A stretch of DNA of 64,000 nt from assembly GCA_003255025.1 (NCBI GenBank), contig QANY01007306.1:186001-250000 (forward strand), in the 5' to 3' direction. A program made the position numbers and the translations under genes. The DNA comes from Datisca glomerata (taxonomy: Eukaryota > Streptophyta > Magnoliopsida > Cucurbitales > Datiscaceae). Within the stretch, counting starts at the first letter, position 1. Each line of letters begins with the position of its first letter. Shown in pieces: positions 36,673 through 48,027 of the stretch. Under the pieces are notes generated by a model. The model was not told the DNA's origin and ran no database searches. It saw only the letters and a program-made list of their open reading frames with translations.

Positions 36673-37917
36673 CGAGAACAAAGGAAGAATGAACGAAAAA
36701 TTAGATTGAGATTGATTAGGAAAGAACTGAGTGCGAGATAATTAGGAATTTGGGATCGAAAGAATTTAATTTCATATTTGTTTGCAAATGATAAATTGAT
36801 TTCCAAATTTAGAGAGAGATGGTAGGGTACGCGTGAATCAGCCCATGGAGCAGTTATGAAGACCCGGTTCTTCTATATTGATAGAACCCATATGATATCA
36901 ACCGAAAATTTTTTAACCTTCTTCAAATCTCATTATTATTTCAGATAAATTAAGTTGGTATAATTGATTAAGTCATCTGTTTGAATTATATTTTCTCATT
37001 CCTTTAAAATTTATAACGTAATTTTAACAAAAAAATGTATTATTTCATATGAATTTACAAGTCAAAATCACATAATATTGTATTTATATCTTGAGTATAA
37101 AAAATAAGTGTATTTTAAACTTTAAAAAAGATGTTGACATTAAAATTATATTAAAAAACGAGTAAACTCAGATTGAATAAGCTTTAGACTAAAATTTAAT
37201 TCAAAAAGATGTGTTAATTGTTTATATATTAATTTGCTATCAATTATCACTTTTAAATCATATATAATTTAAAATAAACATTCAATTAATGATTTATACA
37301 TCAGTTAATCACGTCATATTCAATCTAGAATTTAAGTATTATACATTAGTAATAAAAAAAATATGTAAGACTAAAGACTCAGTCTTATATAACAGTATCG
37401 GAACTTTTCTCGACATAACCGACCAAAGCATGGTTGAGCCTAGTTGTCAACCTTTTCTTAGCATGCAAGCTCAAGTTCAGAAGAAAACTCAATTTGTGAC
37501 AAAATGAATCTCCAATAAAGGGAAAAGTCTTTGTAATACACACCAATCATTCTATTCTAATAGACTTTCCCTTCATTTTTTTCATTGGAATATAAGATCG
37601 GAGATCTACATGAATGAATATCACATGTGAAGAAATCTAATTGGGTTAATTAACCCAACTGAGATGTAATAAGTTTAACTTTTGTGTTTTTAATTATTTT
37701 GACTCCCACTCACCCACTCAATATACTACTTGGACTTTATACACAAACAGTTATATTATAAAAAATTAAAATAAAATTATACAACAAGTTTCATATATGT
37801 CAAATATAGTCATATTATATGATCCCGCCTACTAGAAGCATTATCTTCCTATTATACCCTTCTATAATTTAATGATTATTTTAAAAAATTTGAAAACTTT
37901 ATAAACCCATCAATCTC

Positions 37918-37982
37918 TCTCGTAAAATCTCTCCCTCTCTCCCTCTCTCCCTCTCTCTTTCTATATATATATATATATATAC
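37918..37982. repeat. CTCTCCCT-type repeat followed by (AT)n
   Basis: CTCT/CCCT octamers at 37925-37958, then an uninterrupted TA run to about 37980. Confidence 0.9.
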
Positions 37983-38579
37983 ACAAACAGAGTTTATTAA
38001 AACCTATTTTGTGAAACAAAATCTTCTTCTTCCGCTCCGCTTTTGTAAATCTTTTCTTCTTTTTTCTTTAACATAAATTAGTGAGCGGGAGCACTAATTT
38101 ATTATTACCAATAAACTCTGTTTGTATAAGTTTTTAATCTTACACCATAATATAGTTTTCAGTTTAACTGTTTGTTAATACAGTTTTTACTATTTATCAA
38201 TAATCAATCATAATAGGCGGAAAAAAGTTTAATTAAGCAGAAATTGAAGTACAAATTGAAGACTTGAAGAATTTATATAATTTTCATGTATTTTGTAATA
38301 GGAGCTCACTTAGGTTGATTTACATTTGAGTGAACATCTAACAAAAAAAATTCTCAACATAGAGTTTGTGTTAATGAAAGATATGAGTGAGAGATTTACA
38401 TCAATAGAGGAAACAAGAGATTGAGTGAATGGATGATAAAATGGAAAGAAAAAAGAGAAACAGAGAGGGGTCCATGTGAAGAAGCTGAAAAAATGGAGAA
38501 TACGAAGAGAAGAGAACCCTAAATTAGAGGGAAACAAAATGAAAAAGAAATATAAGTAAATGAGAAATATATATATTAT

Positions 38580-38782
38580 ATCTAGAGAGAGAGACAGATA
38601 GAGACAGAGAGAGATTTACAGGAATTAAGGATTTCCACATCAATAGTGATAAAATAAAAATAGAGAGAGATAAACAGAGAGATGCAATATCTCTTTCAAA
38701 TATTGATTTACTATTAATATGGAGAGAGAGAACCTGCCTAGAGAGAGAGAATCTGGCTAAGATATACACAGAGAGAGATAAT
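38580..38782. repeat. GAGA-rich interrupted microsatellite
   Basis: GAGAGA clusters separated by short unrelated words. Reading frames over it are spurious. Confidence 0.85.
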
Positions 38783-39106
38783 TAATAGATTTGGGAGAAA
38801 AAATGGATTATTAAATATTTATATTAAGAAATAAAAGGGTAGATTAGTAACAAATTAAATAGAAAAACTATTAAATTTAATTCAATTTGCTAGATTAAAT
38901 TTTCATTTAGAAAAGTACTATATATGATATTTTTTCAAAAGGTGAGGAGAAAATTGAATTTAGAGTTGTAAAATTGTCTAAATAATATCAGTTCTAATAA
39001 TACTTTAGCATACATGTTTCACTTTTTGTTTTCCAATCCTTTACATTTCATTTCTATTTACACTTCTATGTTCTCCCCTATAAATTATATCGTAAGATAC
39101 AAATGA

Positions 39107-39222
39107 CCTCATTTTTTTATCAAAGTTACATTATAGATTCTAAGAAGAATAGATGATATGACTCGAACCCACGACCTCTAAGATATGAGTGTCAGAGCTT
39201 AACCAACTATGTCAACTCATCT
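39107..39222 (-). mobile_element. tRNA-derived SINE, best-preserved copy
   Basis: The minus strand starts GATGAGTTGACATAGTTGG and continues TTAAGC (A-box-like, 39197-39210). The B-box GGTTCGAGTCA lies at 39159-39169. Spacing between boxes is that of a tRNA gene. It ends in ACTTTGATAAAAAAATGAGG. It cannot fold as a normal tRNA over its length and has a non-tRNA 3' part, so a SINE is preferred over a tRNA gene. Related copies lie at 21871-21985 and 22260-22375. Confidence 0.65.
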
Positions 39223-40274
39223 TGTTAATTTCCCTTATATGAGCAATTTGTGTCAGTTAAGATATCCTAGAGGATTGAACTGATGAGAATGTAATTGAGT
39301 AGAATTATATGTCCTACAATATAAAATTATCATATTTGATAATATATGAGAATATCAAATATAATAATTAGAAATGTCAAATAACTATGTTTGGTAGCCA
39401 AAATATATCATTCAAAATCATGTATTTGCTTCTGATAGTTTTCCCAATTATTCTTTGATCTGAATAAGCAAATCAATTGTTGTTTACTATTTTTTTGACC
39501 TATTAGATTCAAATAACGTGACTTGCATGTTATACATAAAATTAGTTATACAACGTCACATTAGAAATCTAAGAATATAAAATTTAGCTATTGTGTATAA
39601 TGTAATGTGTTAGAACTAAATTTAGTTAATTAAAATTCTATTATATAGCATTACCCTTGAATAGTACATTAAATGATTGAATTTTATCAATTAGTCACAT
39701 TCTCAAAAAATGATTATATCATTAAGCGATACTTTTTTTATTAAAACATATTCCCTAAATCATTATTTATGTTTTCACATTGCGAATAACATAAATATAA
39801 CATAATAAAATACTTCAAATTATTAACAAATATTATTATCTGAAACAAATATTCCCTCTATAAAGAAATATCAAATTTAGTCGTTCACATTCCTAATTAC
39901 ATTATATAACTAAAATTTTAAAATTTTACATCCTATTTATGAAATTTCATTGTGTATATGAATTAATTAAAAAAGTGAAAAATATAATTATTTTAAGGGC
40001 CTTCAATGGTAAAAAATGACTCAGCAGTTTCTCCGCTTGAAGGCCTTTTTGATAAACTAAGGATATAGATAATAGTTATAATCCTGCAAATATACATGCA
40101 ATAGACATTTAATTTTTGCCAATGTATAATGTTAAAAATGAAATTGTGTAAATAACTTCTCCTAAATCAATTGTACGTGAAATGTCTATATTACATAGAG
40201 AGAAAAATAGGTCGAAAGAAGAGAAAAATAAGTAGAAAGAAGAAGGGAAAAGTAAGATCGCAAATAATCATGAT
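39223..40274. other. AT-rich spacer, nothing recognised
   Basis: No coding potential. The last 80 bases are GA-rich and abut the Tat LTR. Confidence 0.5.
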
Positions 40275-40983
40275 TGTTGTGGGTGTTTCGTGGAAACCAA
40301 TAAAAGAATAACATGTATCCTGACGATATGCATCGATACCACGATGCGTAGCATGAGAATCTCACCACATTCCAGTCATACGCCAGATGTCTTACCCTAT
40401 TGACCCGACCTCACCAACCCACGACGGGGAAAGTTCGGGCTAGACAGAGCTCGTGAGGAACCAAAAAGTATGTGCCAAAAACCTGGATATTTGAATGACG
40501 ACCCAACGTCAACACCATCATTACGCGTCTAAAAGTAGGGATTTGGGTTGCGCCTTCCTATTCATCTCCTAGTTTAGGGGTCTAGTCGTCGCCTCTCATG
40601 TCAAAAAAATCTCTTTCGAGTCATCTTGACCTTTATGTCAACTCAGGGGATAAGGGCATTAAACACCGCCCTAACTCGCCCTAGCAAGATAAAACCGCCT
40701 TATCTCTCAGACGTCTTTGACATGCTTTTGAGGGTAACAGTATCAAAGCTTCCCCAACACACTCTTTCCTCAAAGGCTCCAGGTGTAAATACTATATTGA
40801 CAACAGTATAAGTTAAGCAACACTCTCTTAAGGACAACTCTACCAAAATTACTCGAGGAGACTGACTTAGGCAACAGAGGCTCTTAGGCGAGGAAACCAC
40901 CCCATGGTTCTCTTCATCTTGAGCGTTCTTTATCTGTGTTTTGCAGTTCACGTAAAAGAAGGAGATTTGACAAATGTACAAGA
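40275..40983 (+). repeat. Tat element 5' LTR, first part
   Basis: Begins TGTTGTGGGTG. It is homologous to 57324-58035 and stops at ACAAGA, where a copia LTR (TGTTGGGGG) begins. The remainder resumes at about 47939. Confidence 0.75.
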
Positions 40984-42690
40984 TGTTGGGGGTTATACCC
41001 TCAAAGCATTTGTATTGATATTTTAAAATAAAATTTAATGAAATTACATTTTTCTTATAATTATTGTTTTAAATTATTATTGAATAATTTATATAATTAT
41101 CTAAAAATTTCATATTCATTAATGAGACTGTGATCTTGTACTAATACGAGAAGGTTACGATCATAGATAATGAATAAAAATATCAGCAGCATGTTAAAGT
41201 ATGACATCTTTAATGAATGGTTGCTATTACTGTACACTAAGCATTACGAATGCATGTGATCTAAATCTAAATCATTGATGTGGATAAACATATTAGTGAA
41301 AGTATTTTACATAATAAGATTATATATGATATGATCGATGTGAATTAATATCTTAATTAACTTACCGTTTATTATAAAACTTTAATACACAACAATATGA
41401 TGATCGTATGTAGATCAGTCTGAATCTAGAGTAGTCATGAACTCCTGTACATGTCTACTAGATCTTTTGATTCACTCGTTAATGTTTGTTTGTAAAACAT
41501 GCTAGTGACTTTTATTTTGGAGATTCAGTGATCTGGATTGCTGGGAACATGATCTTATAAGATTTGGAATTCAAGCTTTCCTAACGGATCATATATTGGT
41601 TCTTTTAAGTATTAATTGTAGAACTGAATGGTTATTGAGCTCCAATTTATAATATGATTATAAATTATCATTCACTAGTAAATTAATGGTATTTAAGGAT
41701 CAAGATATAATTAGAAGTGTGAAACGATAATTTTGACCAGTTCTAATTTACGAAGAATAATTGGAGGACATAACTACATGAAATGATTATATCAATGGAC
41801 TACAGGAGAATACTCTATAATTAGATTATATAATCTATAAGAGTGCCATTTCATATTTATACTGGAGTAATAATGAAATTAATAAATAAAATTTTTTGAT
41901 TAAAGAGTTTAATTAATAATCTAGTTTATTAGAGTTTAAGATTACAGGTCCATGGTCCCCAAGTCACTTTTATACTACACCGTCTAGGGTGAATATTTCA
42001 GGACATGAGAAATAACTAACTTGTAATATAAATTATATTTCTAAAGGCAAATACATAATTATGAGATAATTATGTATGATTAATTAATAGAGAATCAATT
42101 AATTAAATTATTATATTAATTTTCAGAAATTATATATAGATCCAATTTATGAAATTAGATAATGTTAAATTAACGATAATAATTTAAAATTTGAATCAAC
42201 TAAATCTTTTATTTGTCAACTAACAAATAAACTAGTTGATATGAATGATCAGATACGTTAATTTTGAATCAACTGATATCTAGATATTTTATCTGATTAA
42301 AATAAATAAATAATTTATAGAAATTACCACGTGGCATGTTGAACTATCACATGTCAATTACTAATTGAGAATAAAAATTTGACATGGGCTACTGTAGTGT
42401 CATGTGGCACTATAGACATGCGTGCAATACTGTAGTGCCACATGACACTATAATAATGCCGTGAATTACAATGTCGTGAAGCACTGTGATACCTCACGGC
42501 ACACTACAGTGCCGTGTGGTACTGCAGTTGTACACAGTTGCAGTGGATCTCACTGCAATGGTAATTTTGCGATTAATTATCAAGTTTAGTCAAAGCGCAA
42601 TGGTGTAAAAATACAAAAAAAAAGTATAGGGGTATTGTTTGTTGTTATATCAAAGTGCAAGGGTGTATTTTATATTTTAGCCTTTTCTTA
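40984..42690 (+). repeat. Copia LTR inserted in the Tat LTR (copia E)
   Basis: Starts TGTTGGGGGTTATACCCTC, a typical plant copia LTR start, immediately followed by AAAGCATTTGTATTG. Its 42118-42540 portion is directly repeated at 46920-47360. It contains a run of short GTGCCGTG/CACGGCAC words. The distal end is unclear after 42690. Confidence 0.65.
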
Positions 42691-43390
42691 ATTAAATAAT
42701 CTCTATAATCATCTTTTAAAAATATTGAATTTGATTGGTCAAAAACTAATTTAATGACTTATCAAACTTCGATCAAATCCAATCAGTCAATTAATTTTAA
42801 TTTTCATAAAATTAAAATTAATAATTAATTTTAAAATTTAAAATTTAAAAGATAGAGATATTATTTTCGCAATACTCTGCAGGGACAAGGTAACTCGGTA
42901 TCAAGGTTTTTGTGAAACTTTCCTGACAGTGACAACAATTGCAACCGACGATAGGACTCTTCCACTACGGCCCATATCCACCGCCGACGGCGTCACATAC
43001 GCCAATTTTCTAGTGGCATCATGGCCGCTAGACTACCGGCAGTGTCAACAATGGAAATCCAATTTCTAGTGCCGACGTCACAATTCCCTAGGAATTCCAT
43101 CTTTTACTTTTTCCTCCTCGTTCGTCTCGTGCGTTCTTCGTCTTCTTCCAATCGGATATTTTACAACATAATATTTAAAATAAAAACTACAAAAATTCAT
43201 ATCCCCCAAAACGGCTTATATAAGATCTAACGAAAAATAAAGAACAAAGCCTAACCCCATAGCCACCAAACAATTAAGGATCCATCATTAACCATACATT
43301 AAAAAAATATCCATTCATTCATGAATATCAAAATATTATGAATAATACAAGAATACCCACACAATATTTAATATACAAATATATAATGAT
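42691..43390. other. Retrotransposon leader-like sequence, no gene
   Basis: Contains a GC-rich patch (42940-43100) and a minus-strand PBS-like word at its right end, so it is probably the untranslated leader of a minus-strand copia whose LTR starts at 43406. The frame at 43021-43230 has no known domain. Confidence 0.4.
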
Positions 43391-43404
43391 CATTTTGATA
43401 CCGA
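43391..43404 (-). other. Degenerate copia primer-binding site
   Basis: The minus strand TCGGTATCAAAATG follows the LTR end TTTCCGGCA after one base. It resembles TGGTATCAGAGC. Confidence 0.5.
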
Positions 43405-43405
43405 T

Positions 43406-43974
43406 TGCCGGAAATGCGCCGCTAGCGCAGCGGAATCGTGGGACTTTTAAAACTTTATAAAAACAAATCTTTTTTTATTAAAGAAAATAAACACGACGCA
43501 ACGGTTTCTAAAATAAAATTTTTTATTGAAAACACTTTTCACCCGGATCCATTATATATTAATATATTAAATCAAAGATATACATGAATATATAATATGT
43601 ACCTCTTGTAGTCTAATCAAGAATCCTCGCAAACCAACGATCTTCCGTTCTTGTGAACGATGAACTTTGAGATCCACACCAAGATCATCCAAGTCAATTC
43701 TCAAAGTACACTAGAACGTGTGTGAGCACATATAATATAGCAAGAATACTTTTCTGTCTCTAGATGTACTCAACACATGGGATCTAGATATTTTCAGATA
43801 ATGAATAATTTTGTGAGACTAATCTCTGAGAGAATACAATGATTATTTTCACTGAGTTTCTTGATTAACTTTTAACGAGTTCCACCCTAATAGCAACTGT
43901 GTTGTTAGCACAAAAAATTCAGCACTAAGGCCAATAGAATAATATCTATATATATTTTCTAGGCACTCCAGATT
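43406..43974 (-). repeat. Copia LTR, minus orientation, interrupted by a foldback element
   Basis: The reverse complement of this stretch matches the plus-strand LTR at 47420-47930: shared TAGTCTAATCAAG, TGTCTCTAGATGTACTCAAC, CACTCCAGA and AAAAGTGTTTTCAAT blocks. It ends TTTCCGGCA before a PBS. Confidence 0.7.
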
Positions 43975-45040
43975 TTTAGGAATATACCCTTCTGTGACAT
44001 TTTTGGTTAAATATAATAGAAAAATTAACTTCATCCATTTCCCCCAATTTTCTCCAGTATTTTCCTCTATTTTCAACAATTTCCCCTTTTTTTAACCATC
44101 ATTATTACTTTCAATACATTTTTCAGATCTGATATTTTTGCTTTCCTTTAATGAACTTTTTCACTTTATTCTTAAAAAAATCTTCTTTACTCTTAAAAAA
44201 ATCAGCTTCATTCATACTGTAATGAATTTTACTTCATTCTTACAAAAAATCTGCTTCATTTTATTTAAAAAAATATGCTACTCAAAAAATGGTTCATCAT
44301 AAAAAAAATATGTTACTAAAAAAAATTTCATTATAAAATTTCAGTAAACTAAGTTATATTTTTTATGTTTTTTCAATCATATGAATAATACATTTGCAAT
44401 TTATTTTTAATAGAAAATCATTGAGACTTTAGCTCAGTTCAATAATAATTTAAAGAATGAATAAAAAGTTCAAACTACATTTGCCATGTAACAATCTTCA
44501 CTACCTATCATAATTTTTTTAGAGAGTCGAGTTCCGTCAAATCGTATAGAAAATGTCATTAAAAAATGAAGAGTCTTTTTACATAATTTGAAAAGAATTT
44601 TTTTTGGAGAGACGATGAAGAAATTACAAAACTATAGTAAAAATGAATTAAAAATACAAAAACTCTCTTACAAAATTCTCTAGGATTGCAACGATCCAAA
44701 ATAAAAGTAATTTGTAAGTAGAACTATCCACCAAAAAACCTCCAAGTAATGGGGATTGCATTTTTAATCATATGAATGAAGTAGATTTTTAAAAATAAAG
44801 CATAAAAATCATTACAGTATGAATGAAGCAGATTTTTTAAAAATAAAGAAGATTTTTTTAAGAATAAAGCAAAAAAAATCATTAAAGGAAGTTAAAAAAT
44901 CAGATCTAGAAACGTGTTGAAAGTGAAAACGAGGGCATAAAATGAGAAAAATGGAGGAAGTTGAGAAAAATGGATGGAGTTATTTTTTCTATTAAATTTA
45001 ACCAAAAACATCACGGGATGGGTATATTTTGTAGTTTAGT
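43975..45040. mobile_element. Foldback / long inverted-repeat element, about 1.07 kb
   Basis: Arms at about 43975-44290 and 44755-45040 are inverted copies. Both carry ACATTTTTGGTTAAAT (or TGTTTTTGG), AGATCTGAT, CTTTATTCTTAAAAAAATC and GCTTCATTCATACTGTAATG. The loop is about 460 bp. Within each arm a 30-35 bp subrepeat built on CTTCATTC/AAAAAAATC recurs. No transposase is encoded. Confidence 0.75.
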
Positions 45041-45135
45041 CAAAGTGCAGGGGCATAAAAATACGGAAAAAGTGCAGGGGATATAGTTTATAGTTTCATC
45101 AAAGTGCAGGGGTATATTTTACATTTTAGCCTTAA
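45041..45135. repeat. Dispersed repeat of about 95 bp, direct copy of 42588-42685
   Basis: GTTTAGTCAAAGTGCAGGGG at about 45036 and ATCAAAGTGCAGGGGTATAT at about 45098 correspond to GTTTAGTCAAAGCGCAATGG and ATCAAAGTGCAAGGGTGTAT at 42588-42680. Probably part of a shared LTR. Confidence 0.6.
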
Positions 45136-45149
45136 GAAAAATTGTTTAT

Positions 45150-46354
45150 TCTAACCGAAAGGGTTTTGTTCAAAGCTTGAAGGTTGTGAAGATGGACCTT
45201 TGGTGGAGAAGGAGCTGTTTTGGAAATATGTACTCATGAAGTGCTCTTTGTAATTTTATTTCTAATTTTCGATGATTGTAATTTAGAAATACATTTTAAT
45301 CACCCGGTTCATCATTAGTTTATTTAATTGTTAAATAAATGTTTATTGATATGATTGATAACATGACCATACATTAGTCGATCACATGTCATACATGAAG
45401 CCCCATACAGTTTTATTAGATCATACATCTCATTAATAAAAAGATGGTTGATTAAGATTGTCATAATATGCTTATATGGATGCTTTGTGAAATCGATTGC
45501 ATGTAAACTGCTAGATTTTAATTAGTTAAAATATGGTAATCACACCACTCTAAAGGTTATAGTAACATTTAGGATAACCAACTTTATTAAAAGAGTTTTA
45601 TTTAAGTTTGATGAATGTAATTAATTTGTTATTCTAAGTTCACTTAATTATGATTTAGGCTCTTTAGAAGGTTAAATGAACTTACACCAATAAGATTGGA
45701 TTAACTGTTAATTTCACATTCATTGGGTTATTGTTTTAACTAGTATTTAATTTGAAATTAATTGATTAGTTAAAATAAAAATACATAATCTGAAAATAGT
45801 GAGTGTGAGAAGATTGACATGTCAATGTAACCTATGGTCTCTATTATTAGTACAACACTGTGAGGTACAGTGAGGGCCTCGAGATGGCTTTGTTTTCATC
45901 CCCCTAAGGAAAGTTTCGACCTATATCAATACCAAGGTTGGACTTCTTAAAAAGATAGGACTAACTGACGTAGTTTAGTTTTTACCGACCTTAAGGCGGC
46001 ATATTCTAAATCAGGTCATGGAATCTGAAATAATGGGTTCCACTCACAAAATTACAACTAAGTTTTGAGTGGATAATTGTGACTTGATCGAATTAACGAT
46101 ACATTATTGTTAAAAAAATATGAGATATTTTAAGTTTTAATTAATAAAGATGAGAATGTCTCATAAACAGTCTAAGATTAATTTAACTGACCCTAAGGCA
46201 GCACATTAATTGTTAGGTTGTCTTATTGTGGATTAGTAAATGTTAAATTTATGGGTTTATTATGCTACATTCATGCATCAAGTTTACTCTCTGAATTCTA
46301 GATATTCATTTCAATTATATTAAATGATGTATATTTTATTTTTCAGTTATTATT
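45150..46354 (+). mobile_element. Copia untranslated leader (copia F)
   Basis: ACCGACCTTAAGGCGGCATA and GGTCATGGAATC with TGGGTTCCACTCAC are typical of leaders upstream of gag in plant copia elements. It runs directly into gag at 46355. No PBS was located. Confidence 0.5.
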
Positions 46355-46800
46355 ATGTCTACCATGAACAACCATATTATTGCTTTACTTGCACTTGAGA
46401 AATTAAATGGTGATAACTTCATAAGATGGAAATCCAACTCGAACATGTTGCTAGTTTATGAGCATAATGAATTTATTATTGCTGAAGAAAGTCCTAAAAG
46501 GCCTGCAGTAATACTTGGATTATTGACACAAGGGCTACCATTGGGAGTTAAATGTTACCGAGCAAACCCCTTCTCCCTCCGTTGGTTGTAGTAACAAAAA
46601 GAAGAAGAAGAATGATAAGGACAAAAGCAAGAATAATGATGAAAAGAAGGTCAAAAGGTCAGCCGAGGGTGAGAAGAACAATATTGACAACGAACTCGTG
46701 GGCAAATGTTTCCATTGTGGGGTTGAAGGTCATTGGAATACAAACTGTAACAAGTATCTCTCCGAACTGAAAAAAAAAATATATGATTTACTTTTACTTG
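46355..46800 (+). pseudogene. Copia F gag, internally deleted
   Basis: MSTMNNHIIALLALEKLNGD and NFIRWKSNSNMLL form the gag N-terminus (46355-46505). The frame then shifts and the central gag is deleted. It resumes with a KKKKKNDKDKSKNN stretch, then the zinc knuckle CFHCGVEGHWNTNC (46708-46750) and KYLSELKKK. Protease and later domains are missing, and LTR sequence follows from about 46850. Confidence 0.85.
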
Positions 46801-46849
46801 AAGCTTTTTTAGTGGAAACTTTTACTTACAAAAAGAATAATATTTTCGG

Positions 46850-47938
46850 GGAAAGTATATGATTATGAAATAATTATGTGTGATTAACTAATTGAGAGTT
46901 AATTAATTAAACTATTTATATTAATTTTGGGAAATTATTTATAAATCATTATTTCGATTAATTTTCTAATTATCGACAAGTGAGACAATATCTAATTTAT
47001 GAAATTAGATAATGTTAAATTATCATTAAATAATAATTTAAAATTTGAGTCAACTAAATCTGTTATTTGTGAACTAACAAATAAGCTAGTTGGTAGAGAT
47101 GATCAAATAAGTTAATTTTGAATTAATTGATATCTAGATATTTATCAAATTAAAATAAATAAATAATTTCTAGAAATTGCCACAAGGAATGTTAGACTGC
47201 CTCATATATGTTAATCAGAAATTGACATGGACTATTGTAGTGACATGTAACACTACAATTAGACTTGCAATACTGTAGTGTCACACGGCACTACAGTAGT
47301 GCCGTGAATTACAGTTTATAGCACGGTACACTGCAGACCCGTGTGACATTGCAATTGTGAACAGTCGTAGTGGGTCCCGCTACAATGGTAATTTTATGAT
47401 TAATTATCATTTTGCGTATATCCTTTAAAGTCTGGAGTGCCTTGAAAATATATATAGATATCATTCTATTAACTTCAGTGTTGGATATTTTATGCTAACA
47501 ACACAATTGCTATCAGAGTGAAACTTTTTAAGCATAAAAATTTAATAAAAAATTATATGAGAATAATCATTGTATACTCTCAGAGATTAGTCTCACAAAA
47601 TTATTCATTCTCTGAAAATCTCTAGATCTCATATGTTGAGTACATCTAGAGACAGAAAAGTTTATTCCTATATTCTACATGCCCACACATATCCTAATGC
47701 GATTGAGAATTAACTTGAAAGATCTTGGTATGGATCTCAAATTTCGTTGTACGTGGGAACGGAAGATTGTTGGTTTGTGATGACGCTTGATTAGACTACA
47801 AGAGGTATATATTCTATATACCTGTATGTCTTCGATTTAATATATAAATATAGAATGGATTTGATTGAAAAGTGTTTTCAATATAAGTTTTTATTTTGCA
47901 AACTGTTACTTTGCGTTTATTTTATTTTATCGAAAAAG
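46850..47938 (+). repeat. Copia LTR, plus orientation
   Basis: 46920-47360 repeats 42118-42540 in the same direction; 47420-47930 is the inverted counterpart of 43406-43974. It stops at about 47938, short of the terminus seen in the minus copy, and Tat LTR sequence resumes. Confidence 0.65.
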
Positions 47939-48014
47939 ATACCTGTGCTGAGAGAGTTCACGCAAAAGAGGGAGATTGCACCAGGTTTCACTACCTCACT
48001 TTTCAGTGCAAACA
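47939..48014 (+). repeat. Tat element 5' LTR, last part
   Basis: GAGAGAGTTCACGCAAAAGA, CACCAGGTTTCACTACCTCA and CAGTGCAAACA correspond to the end of the 3' LTR at 58045-58117 (GAGATTTCACCAGGTTTCAC, ACAAACA). Confidence 0.75.
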
Positions 48015-48015
48015 G

Positions 48016-48027
48016 TTGGCGTCGTCT
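48016..48027 (+). other. Tat primer-binding site
   Basis: TTGGCGTCGTCT, one base after the LTR end. TTGGCGCCGTCTGTGGG-like words are common at this position in plant gypsy elements. Its last bases touch the start of the adenosine kinase segment. Confidence 0.65.

Larger units (their letters stand above)
36673..39106. other. Intergenic, with microsatellites; no gene
   Basis: Promoter side of the CML gene followed by AT-rich DNA. Simple repeats at 37918-37980 and 38580-38770 are listed separately. At about 36950-37050, AAGTTGGTATAATTGATTAAG and a tail TTTATAACGTAATTTTAAC may be a further shortened copy of the SINE family. Confidence 0.5.

Noticed and set aside
39150..39222. A functional tRNA gene
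   Set aside because: Box-like words are present, but the acceptor and anticodon arms do not pair, a non-tRNA 3' part follows, and related copies exist. A SINE fits better.
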